DNA from: Kalmanozyma brasiliensis GHG001 | Lineage: Eukaryota; Basidiomycota; Ustilaginomycetes; Ustilaginales | Direction of reading: 5' to 3' | Length of the DNA: 64,000 nt | NCBI RefSeq assembly: GCF_000497045.1 | Contig: NW_015961951.1 | Location: forward strand, 124,001-188,000 | Shown here: positions 57,279-64,000 of the stretch, piece after piece | Numbering within the stretch: position 1 is the stretch's first letter | Layout: each line of letters opens with the position of its first letter | The notes under the pieces: generated by a model | What the model was told of the DNA's origin: nothing | The model's database searches: none | The model's input: only the letters and a program-made list of their open reading frames with translations | Made by a program: the position numbers and the translations under genes

Positions 57279-57983
57279 TCAAAGCGTGCGAACTCCAGTG
57301 CAGTGGGGATGCTGAGCTGCAAGGAAGATCCTCGCAGTCTTCTTCATCATCCATTCGAGATGGAGACGGAACGTTGGCAAAGAGGAAAGTGGATGGGGAC
57401 GAAACCAAAAGGGGGACCCAAAAGAAACGAAAGGGGGAACCACAACCGGGGCAATATGGAACTCACTCTTGAGACTCTTGTAGCTCTTGGTCTTCTGGAG
57501 CTCCTCCTTGGACTTTTTCTGCTTCAAGTGCTCTTCCTGGGCCAAGTGGCGCTTGTTGTAGCTGACGACCTTGCGCATGTGCTTGATGTCGTCGTCGGTG
57601 TACTTGTCCTTCTTCTTGTCCGGGTTGCGCTTGAGGATGTCGACGATCTTGGTGCCAGACTGATGACCGACGGTCTCACCACCTTCGCCGTTGGTCCATC
57701 CGGACGAGGTCGAGTCCTTGCCCTTGAGCCACTTCTCGAGCTCGGTAGCGCTCATGTTGACCAGCTCGCCAAACTCTTTGATGACGTCGTCGTCGGATTT
57801 GACCATGATGGGCGATGTTGTGTGGAAGGTGCGAGTGAAGTGGATGTTTCGAGGTGATGGTGATTGTTGAAGATTCAGAGCTGAGATGCGAAGAAGGTTG
57901 GCTGTCGCAAAGGTCCTGGACGCTGCTAGCATCAAAGGAGGTTCAGAGGCAAGAAAGTGGTGTGTGGAGTAGTTGAGCTGCAT
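57279..57983 (-). CDS. DUF3140 family protein, probable in-frame intron
   Basis: A fungal/bacterial-type DUF3140 protein of unknown role. The domain starts at MVKSDDDVIKEFGELVNMSATELEKWL (ATG at 57806) and continues with GGETVGHQSGTKIVDILKRNPDKKKDKYTDDDIKHMRKVVSYNKRHLAQE, all family hallmarks. The frame extends upstream to an ATG at 57983, adding 59 residues that look like a mitochondrial presequence (IHFTRTFHTTSP). Near the 3' end, GTGAGT (57466) and TTGCAG (57317) bound a 150-base intron that is a multiple of three and contains no stop. Splicing gives 184 residues ending KSLKTQHPHCTGVRTL; retention gives 234 with the same last residues. Confidence 0.72.
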   Translation of the reverse strand: MQLNYSTHHFLASEPPLMLAASRTFATANLLRISALNLQQSPSPRNIHFTRTFHTTSPIMVKSDDDVIKEFGELVNMSATELEKWLKGKDSTSSGWTNGEGGETVGHQSGTKIVDILKRNPDKKKDKYTDDDIKHMRKVVSYNKRHLAQEEHLKQKKSKEELQKTKSYKSLKSEFHIAPVVVPPFVSFGSPFWFRPHPLSSLPTFRLHLEWMMKKTARIFLAAQHPHCTGVRTL

Positions 57984-58533
57984 GAATGGCTCGACTCTGA
58001 TGTCTCCTGCTGTTATATGAGGGCAGCGCTATGGGCAAGGGACAAGTTGACAGCCTCGGCTACGGGATCTTGTGGATGATGACGATCCGTCAGACCGACA
58101 CCGGGAAGCTACGACAGCTGCAAGGCCATGTCTTACGTGAGGATGGAGCGACGACGAGGCAGAGAGCATGTCAAGGCTCGGCTGCTTCGTGCGTTGACTC
58201 AGCGCTGCCGTCATTCACCGCACCGGACGCGTGATTGTTCAATGTTAGACTTTGAGCAAATCGGGCCAAGACCTGATGAAGAAATCGGCAAGATAAAGCT
58301 TGCACTTCGCACGGTCCTTGTGCGGATTTTAGCGCCTGTCAGATGACATGTTCGGCGTCTTGCTCTGCGCAGCGATGCCAAAAAGGATCATTCTGTAGCC
58401 AGAAAGTTGCGGTACCAGACCGCCGCTCCGTCTTGCAAAGCGTCCAGGTTGTCTTGCACGCACTGTCCCTGAAACAGACTTACAGTCAGCCCGCGACGCT
58501 CAAACTTTCGACAACATTACCATCATCTGAACC
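57984..58533. promoter_or_regulatory. Divergent promoter, DUF3140 and DUF3237 genes
   Basis: 550 bases between two head-to-head genes. No specific element was recognised. Confidence 0.4.
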
Positions 58534-59098
58534 ATGTCGACGCCAAGCATCACCCTCACGCACGCGTTCACGCTCAAGCTGCCTGTCGCTGCAGCGCTTT
58601 CGATCCCTGGCACGCCCGTCGGTGACCGATGTGAGTCGCTTCCCTCTTCGCTCTTCCCGCTCAGACGGTCAAGTAGGTTGCTGACAAAGCTCTCACTCGT
58701 TCCATACAGCTTACATCCCCGTCGTCGAGGGCGGTACACTCGAAGGTGAAGGCATCTCCGCCAAGGTGACCCCAGGCGGAGACTGGGCCATCGTCAAAGA
58801 TGGCTACGGAAAGCTTGATGTTCGAGTCCATGCCATTACGCCGGACAACGAGGTGCTTTACATCCAGTACTCGGGCCATTTGGAGGTAACTCCGGCAGTT
58901 GGGAAGATCCTTGGCGCAGATGCATCGGCCAAATCCACCAACTTCGATGATCAATATCTGCTTACGACTCCGGTGATCGAAGCTCCGGCCAACTCGAAAC
59001 ACGCCTGGGTGAACAGGACCGTCTTCGTAGGCAAAGGCCGGTTCGAATTGGACGGTAACACCGTGACCGTCATCTATGAGCTATTTAAGGCAAAGTGA
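58534..59098 (+). CDS. DUF3237 family protein, two exons
   Basis: A 161-residue member of the DUF3237 (UPF0311) family, a small beta-barrel protein without known reaction. Exon 1 is 58534-58630 and exon 2 is 58710-59098. The 79-base intron has GTGAGT and ACAG borders and splits a Ser codon, giving TPVGDRS-YIPVVEGGTLEGEGISAKV. Other family text is PGGDWAIVKDGYGKLDVRVHAITPDNEVLYIQYSGHLE and HAWVNRTVFVGKGRFELDGNTVTVIYELF. Family length is about 150-160, so the model is complete. Confidence 0.85.
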
Positions 59099-59434
59099 TC
59101 TGTTGCAATGTCATGTCAGTCTTCACGTGGTCCGCACTGTCTGAACGTTCCGTTCCGAGACCTGTCCAAGCTGTCAGCCATGAGCTGTCTCCATCGGCAT
59201 CAAACCGAATGTCTCGTCCGCCAAAAGGTCGTCGGATGAGCCGTTCTGACCTGCAATTCATTTTCCGCGGGCTCTCGCGGCGTCGACAAATCCCGCGGGA
59301 TTTCTCCTTCATTTCTGCCTTTTCTTCCACGAATTCTTCATTTCAACAATTCAGAGATCTCCAACCTTTCATCAGGTCCTTCCATCACTCACTCCTAGAC
59401 CAGCACGAACCGACTCGGCGACGGATCACATAAC
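59099..59434. other. RRP8 upstream region
   Basis: 336 bases between the DUF3237 stop and RRP8. It contains a 16-base perfect palindrome at 59288-59303 and a pyrimidine-rich leader. Confidence 0.5.
59288..59303. promoter_or_regulatory. 16-base perfect palindrome upstream of RRP8
   Basis: AAATCCCGCGGGATTT, about 130 bases before the RRP8 start codon. A dimeric transcription-factor site is a reasonable guess; no named site is claimed. Confidence 0.4.
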
Positions 59435-60946
59435 ATGGCAGACAGTCTCGACCTGGATCAGCTGCAAGCGCAGCTCGAACTCAAGCGTTCCGCCTTGGCA
59501 GACAGCATCTTGTCCAAGCTCCCCGGTCTGGAGGCAGCATCGTCGTCCCAAGCGCCGCCCGAGCCCACATCCCGTCCGCGTCATTCGAACCTCGGATTGG
59601 GGGCGACACCGAAGCAGCAGAGTGGGAGCAATGGCAAGTCGCACAGTGCCGCCGATGTACGATTGAAGGGCGCGCTGACTGCGAAGCGCAAGCGTCAGGA
59701 GGAGCCTTTGGCCCAAGTGGAGGACGAGGAGGAAGAAGAGACGAGCAGAGCGGGGGCGATAGGCAAGAAGGCGAAGCCCAGTGGCAGTTCCAATGGCAAG
59801 GGGGCAAAGAAGGATCCTTTTGCGGCAACGGGCGTCGAGGCGCAACGAGCGGCCCAAAACCAGCCCCGTATCGTCGTTGTTGACGGCGAAAGCGTCGATC
59901 TGTCCAAACTCAGTAAGACACAGCGCAAGAAGATTAACAAACAGCTCAAGGCACAGGAGCTGTCGACGAGCAACGAGATTCCAACGGTCACGGCGAAGAT
60001 CGCCCCTGCAGCCTCGTCATCATCACCGACAAAAGCACTTTCGACAACTAGCACATCCAGCACCGCACCGGCACTGACACCACTCCAAGCGCAAATGCTC
60101 TCCAAGCTCTCCGGCAGCCGGTTCCGGACGATCAACGAGAAGCTCTACACCACCGCGTCGACCGAAGCCGTGCGTATGATCGATGCTGCACCGGCGATGT
60201 TTGACGAGTACCACGCCGGGTTTCGCGAGCAAGTGCGCTCTTGGCCCAAGAACCCTTTGGATCGGATCGTTGAGCTGTTCGATGCGTCTTCCTCCTCGGC
60301 TAAGGGTAAGAAGAAAGGTGTCGCGGAAGTAGCAAAGGGTGGGAAGGCGAGGTTCTCCCCGGGAGCGCTAGTGGTCGATCTAGGCGCGGGCGAGGGAGGT
60401 TTGGCGAAAAAGTTGGTGCCCAAGGGAATCAAGGTTTTATGCTACGATTTGGTCACGACGAGCGATGGGTGGGTGAGGAAGCAGGACACTGCGGCTCTTC
60501 ACGGTCTACCCCTTCCCGGCTTCTTCGATAGCAACGACCCACTTGGGCTGCACCCACCACCAGAGGGAGCAGCACCCGGCGTCGCAGACGTCGCCGTCTT
60601 CTGCCTCAGCCTCATGGGGACGAATTGGATCCACATGCTGCTGGAGGCCAAACGCGTGCTCCGAACGGGCGGCGAGCTGATCATCGCCGAAGTGTCGAGT
60701 CGGTTTGCCGACGGGTTTGAGGCGTTTGTCAAAGTGGTCAAGATGCTGGGGTTCAAGTTGGACGGTAAGGACGCCAGCAATACCCACTTTGTGTTGTTCG
60801 AGTTCACCAAGCTGGGACGGGAGGAGCATGTAAGGTCGCTGGAGGGGGTGGAAGGTAGCGAGATCGACCCAAACAATACGTCGCTGGACGAGCTCGCCGA
60901 ACACGGAAAGTCGCTCCTCAAGCCTTGTATCTACAAACGTCGCTGA
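59435..60946 (+). CDS. RRP8: Rrp8, 25S rRNA adenine-N1 methyltransferase
   Basis: A 503-residue intronless nucleolar methyltransferase that makes m1A in domain I of 25S rRNA using S-adenosylmethionine. The N-terminal 200 residues are Lys/Ser-rich and disordered, with KR clusters suited to nucleolar entry. The conserved block starts LSGSRFRTINEKLYT and continues YHAGFREQVRSWPKNPLDRIVE, a signature of Rrp8. SAM motif I is VVDLGAG at 313-319, followed by VLCYDLV, ADVAVFCLSLMGTNW (motif IV region) and LRTGGELIIAEVSSRF (motif V). A short insert of Ser and Lys splits the domain at about residues 285-308. The ATG at 59435 is the first in frame. Confidence 0.93.
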   Translation: MADSLDLDQLQAQLELKRSALADSILSKLPGLEAASSSQAPPEPTSRPRHSNLGLGATPKQQSGSNGKSHSAADVRLKGALTAKRKRQEEPLAQVEDEEEEETSRAGAIGKKAKPSGSSNGKGAKKDPFAATGVEAQRAAQNQPRIVVVDGESVDLSKLSKTQRKKINKQLKAQELSTSNEIPTVTAKIAPAASSSSPTKALSTTSTSSTAPALTPLQAQMLSKLSGSRFRTINEKLYTTASTEAVRMIDAAPAMFDEYHAGFREQVRSWPKNPLDRIVELFDASSSSAKGKKKGVAEVAKGGKARFSPGALVVDLGAGEGGLAKKLVPKGIKVLCYDLVTTSDGWVRKQDTAALHGLPLPGFFDSNDPLGLHPPPEGAAPGVADVAVFCLSLMGTNWIHMLLEAKRVLRTGGELIIAEVSSRFADGFEAFVKVVKMLGFKLDGKDASNTHFVLFEFTKLGREEHVRSLEGVEGSEIDPNNTSLDELAEHGKSLLKPCIYKRR

Positions 60947-61135
60947 GATCGATTTCGCCTCAAGATGAAGTGCATCTTACACGTCCGGATCCACGTTGTG
61001 CCGCAGCGATGGATGTGATGTCGTGCTGTATTGCAATGGTGTGGATGTTCCAAATGTGATGCGTGTGGTGAACGAATGCTTGAATGATGCGAAAATCTCT
61101 TCCTTCCGCCCTTCCTGTCCAATCCTTCCGCGCGT

Positions 61136-64000
61136 CTACTTGCCGTTGAGCTCAGCTGCAATCCGACTCCGCACCTCGTTCAACCGCCAAACCCTCCCCG
61201 TATCCCCGTTATTCCCCATCCTAACATACTCCTTCCCCGCCCCACCTTCCTCGATCACGACCAAAAACCCCGGTGCGATCCTCCCCAACACATCCAGACT
61301 CTGCCTGCATTCCCTCGTGCTCAACTGAACCTTGACACTTTTCCCCAACTTCGTCAGCAGATCCTGCATGGGAATCGTGGGACTCCTCGTGATCCCGTTG
61401 GAAGAAAGACTCGTGCCGTTGGAGAAGAGCATGAAGAGGATGGAGCACAGCTCGGGTAGTCGGGAGACCAACGAGCGCTGTGATAGCGCTTGCATGGGTG
61501 TCATCCCTGCTTCAGCCTCAGAGGAGAGGGAAGGAAGAGAGGCCGTGCGTCGAAGCTGTTCTTTCGCTGCGATGCGCTCGCGGAGCGTCATACCTGCCGT
61601 GTTGAGCGTGACGGCGGGAGGGATGAATTTCGTCGGCTTGTGCGGGGTTGATGGGTCGGAGGTGGGTTTGGGCCGGTGTGGCGTGGAGAGGACTGTGAGG
61701 TTGGGGAGCGTCGCGAGGGGAATGGGGCGGACGATCCGTGGGTCGGACAGCGGAAAGTCAGAGTGCCACGCGTGCAAGGTCGATCCACACGGTGGCATCT
61801 CCCCTTCTTTGCTCAACGACGAGGTGAGAAGGGAAGGCATCGAGCTGGTACGCGTGACGCTGCTCGACACCTCGTCGAGAAGCCCTTGCTTGCCCTGCAC
61901 GCCGCCACGCAAGGTGTTGCTACTGAGATCGCCCTCCTCCTCATCCTCGGAAGTGAGAGCTTCGCGATCGAGCTCGCTTGGATCCATATGGAACGTTCGT
62001 TTGCCGACGCGTCGACCGCCCGAGCGAGTCGCTGAAGGGGTGAGCAACCCGCCCGCGCCCATGATCGCTTCCCTCGGAAAAACGTCATCTTCCGCATCGC
62101 TGTCTGCAGAAGTTGCGATGCCCAGTCCGACCATCTTCGGTTGGTTCCGGGATGGCGATCCGGGCTTCTTCTTCACCAACCTCGCAGAGGGTGGCACCGA
62201 AATGCCCTTCTCGTCCAACCACAGCTGGTGGAATCGCGCACATCGTTCCCTTAGTCGTCGTCCGACCTCGGCCTTGCGCGTCTCCAAACCGTTGTTCCAC
62301 ATAGCCACGACGGACATGCCTTCCCTCGCCTTGACTGCTTCCCTTGTCGTGTCGAGTGAGCTACCGGACGTCTCCCTCTTCCTTCTCGGCGAGGCTGTCA
62401 CCGGCGAAGACGCAAAGGGCGATCTGAGCAGCCGCTCGCTGGCCGATGACGGTGGTGGGGTGGAAGGCATCTTTGGCGTACCTTTGACCTTTTCATCGAA
62501 CCCCTCTTCGCGCACCTTGGGCGAAGCGCTCACGCTAACGCCTCCGAAGCCGATCTCTGTAGGTGGCGTCTTCTCCCGAACGGTGCGTCTGATTTCGAGC
62601 TCGATGCCCAGTCCCCAATCCAACGCTCTTCGCCCAGTGCGCGTGTCCATACTTCGCGTCTTGCTAATGATGAATCCCAACCCTCGCACCTCTTCCACCT
62701 CCTCGGGGGAAGAGCGGTGGAAGTCGGACCAGACACTCGCCAGTCGACGCAGCTCGGTGGGACCCAGACGTCGACCACCCGATCGCTCCACCAGCGGTCG
62801 CAGCGCTGTGTATGAGATGAGGTTGGGGAGGCGCACGATCTTGTGCGTCTCCGACTGGTCCGATGAGGAGGAGTCGAGGGTGGCTGTGGCGCATCCGGCG
62901 GTGGCGAGGTGCACCACCAACGCGTGCTCTAGCGCCATGTGAAGGGTTAGGATGCTCGAGTAGAAGCTTGGCAGTGGCAGATCCGTCGATAGGGCATGTT
63001 TGGGTTCCGGTAGTTGCACCTCTTCCTCTGTCAAGACCGGGTCTGAGCCCAGATCGACAGATTCCTCGACCGCAGCTGGTGCTGTAGGTCGGCCCAGACT
63101 GGGCATGCTGGAAGACGCAGGCAGGGTCGCACCACGAAACAGCGCAGCCGCCTTCTGCGTCGCCATCGGCGGCAAAGGCAACCCCGTCGGCCTCGACCGT
63201 ACGCTGCGTGGCGTAATGTACCCTTCCTCATCCTCATCGACGATCCGTCGCAGTGCCTGCTCCTTCGGCGTCCCCACCACCGCTCTTGCGAGTAGCGGAG
63301 ACTTGTGTGGACTGCCCAGTACCACTCGCGTTCCCTTCGCCCGACCGGGTGTCAGCACAAGTCCATCTTCCTCTTCCGTCCCCAGCACCTCCGGTTCGCC
63401 CGTGATGAGTCGCCGTGGAGTACCATCCACCGTGCGTGGCGTTTTCGACGGCGAGGTGGATTTGGGTGGAGTAGTCATCTTTCGCTTGCTCGGACTGGAG
63501 CTGCTGCCAGAGGGTTTGGAAGGAGAGCGGTTGAGCAAGAGGTACATCTTGTTGGTATCCGGATCGGTACGGACCGAGATCGGCGAGGTTTGGGTGGGTT
63601 CGAGGAGTGGAGAGGAGCGAGAGGCGCGGGGTGTGGCTGGTGGTGTGCCAAGAAGCGATATGGGTGCATCTTGGACTGAAGACGACGACGAAGCGAGTCG
63701 GGCTGATGGGCTGGATTGGAGCATGCTCTCGTTCTCGGCAAGGATGCGATCGACTTCGCCTTCGTCCGGCGTTCGAAGCCGCGTGCGAGTCGCCCGTCGT
63801 GGTGTCGACTTCTTTGGTGTCGGAGGTTTGGATGATGTGGCGGGTGAGGAGAAGACATCGTTGCTGCTGGACGCTGTCGGGATCACTGTTGTCAGAGGGT
63901 GTGATGATGCGACCTTGACTGTTTGGGCGACGGGGGTGGCGACATCTTTGACCGGCTTGACCTTGATGGATCGGGTGGCGCGGCTGATGCTCGCTTTCGA
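61136..64000 (-). CDS. CDT1: Replication-licensing factor Cdt1, N-terminus beyond window
   Basis: At least 954 residues of a Cdt1 homologue, which loads MCM helicase with ORC and Cdc6 at origins. The frame is open to the right edge, so the start is outside. The N-terminal part is basic, Ser/Pro-rich and full of SP/TP sites (TPPKSTSPSKTPR, LTPGRAKG), suited to CDK control. The first winged-helix domain contains LPSFYSSILTLHMALEHALVVHLA and YTALRPLVERSGGRRLGPTELRRLASVW. The C-terminal MCM-binding winged helix contains TLRERIAAKEQ, LPELCSILFMLFSNG and LDVLGRIAPGFLVVIEEG. It is longer than most Cdt1 proteins because of disordered inserts. The last codon ends at TAG 61136-61138. Rrp8 is convergent, 189 bases away. 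Confidence 0.78.
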   Translation of the reverse strand, partial: SKASISRATRSIKVKPVKDVATPVAQTVKVASSHPLTTVIPTASSSNDVFSSPATSSKPPTPKKSTPRRATRTRLRTPDEGEVDRILAENESMLQSSPSARLASSSSSVQDAPISLLGTPPATPRASRSSPLLEPTQTSPISVRTDPDTNKMYLLLNRSPSKPSGSSSSPSKRKMTTPPKSTSPSKTPRTVDGTPRRLITGEPEVLGTEEEDGLVLTPGRAKGTRVVLGSPHKSPLLARAVVGTPKEQALRRIVDEDEEGYITPRSVRSRPTGLPLPPMATQKAAALFRGATLPASSSMPSLGRPTAPAAVEESVDLGSDPVLTEEEVQLPEPKHALSTDLPLPSFYSSILTLHMALEHALVVHLATAGCATATLDSSSSDQSETHKIVRLPNLISYTALRPLVERSGGRRLGPTELRRLASVWSDFHRSSPEEVEEVRGLGFIISKTRSMDTRTGRRALDWGLGIELEIRRTVREKTPPTEIGFGGVSVSASPKVREEGFDEKVKGTPKMPSTPPPSSASERLLRSPFASSPVTASPRRKRETSGSSLDTTREAVKAREGMSVVAMWNNGLETRKAEVGRRLRERCARFHQLWLDEKGISVPPSARLVKKKPGSPSRNQPKMVGLGIATSADSDAEDDVFPREAIMGAGGLLTPSATRSGGRRVGKRTFHMDPSELDREALTSEDEEEGDLSSNTLRGGVQGKQGLLDEVSSSVTRTSSMPSLLTSSLSKEGEMPPCGSTLHAWHSDFPLSDPRIVRPIPLATLPNLTVLSTPHRPKPTSDPSTPHKPTKFIPPAVTLNTAGMTLRERIAAKEQLRRTASLPSLSSEAEAGMTPMQALSQRSLVSRLPELCSILFMLFSNGTSLSSNGITRSPTIPMQDLLTKLGKSVKVQLSTRECRQSLDVLGRIAPGFLVVIEEGGAGKEYVRMGNNGDTGRVWRLNEVRSRIAAELNGK

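Noticed and set aside
61332..62942. A 536-codon frame antisense to CDT1
   Set aside because: Shadow of the Ser/Pro-rich CDT1 coding sequence, whose sense translation has clear winged-helix motifs.

Overview
This is a fungal nuclear segment, most likely from a smut fungus (Ustilaginomycotina, of the Ustilago/Sporisorium/Moesziomyces kind). The evidence is long, mostly intronless, moderately GC-rich genes; a few short GT-AG introns; typically fungal gene families (Nup50/Nup2, Gcn2, Rrp8, Ipk1, questin-oxidase-like, DUF3140, DUF3237); and two 5S rRNA genes of basidiomycete type. The genus assignment is an inference. No transposon, CRISPR array or tRNA gene was recognised.

Layout. 0-11 kb is housekeeping: the 3' end of ribosomal protein uL1 (RPL10A), prohibitin-2, an Arp9-like actin-related protein, the Dna2 nuclease-helicase and an FG nucleoporin of the Nup50/Nup2 family. 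12-26 kb is a looser, accessory region: a secreted GH16 glucanase, a D-2-hydroxyacid dehydrogenase, and three transporters (DHA2-type MFS exporter, amino-acid permease, FucP-like sugar permease). The transporters lie between two identical 5S rRNA genes in inverted orientation, and intergenic spaces reach 2 kb. 26-40 kb holds a large RasGAP, a divergent pair of 40S protein genes (eS7 and eS1, both intron-rich), a Cmc1-type twin-CX9C protein, inositol-pentakisphosphate 2-kinase and a glyoxalase-like protein. 40.8-43.8 kb carries a head-to-tail array of three unrecognised small genes. Each encodes an N-terminal pair of CxxC knuckles; in the longer two this is followed by a helical or coiled-coil tail. 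A knuckle-less paralogue lies at 52.0 kb. 43.9-54.4 kb holds a GYF-domain Lin1/CD2BP2 homologue, the eIF2-alpha kinase Gcn2, an unresolved minus-strand reading frame and a questin-oxidase-like enzyme. 54.7-64 kb holds a secreted double-psi beta-barrel protein, a probable Mediator Med22, DUF3140 and DUF3237 proteins, the rRNA methyltransferase Rrp8 and most of the replication-licensing factor Cdt1, which runs off the right edge.

Themes. Several genes serve translation and ribosome production (uL1, eS7, eS1, 5S rRNA, Rrp8, Gcn2) and two serve S phase (Dna2, Cdt1). No single operon-like pathway is evident, as expected for a fungal chromosome. The best candidates for something undescribed are the CxxC-knuckle gene family and the 5' leader of GCN2, which has a 5-codon upstream reading frame followed two bases later by a perfect 9-bp hairpin with a GCAA loop. 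Exon borders were placed by eye from GT-AG signals, reading frame and protein continuity, so transcript data would be the decisive check.
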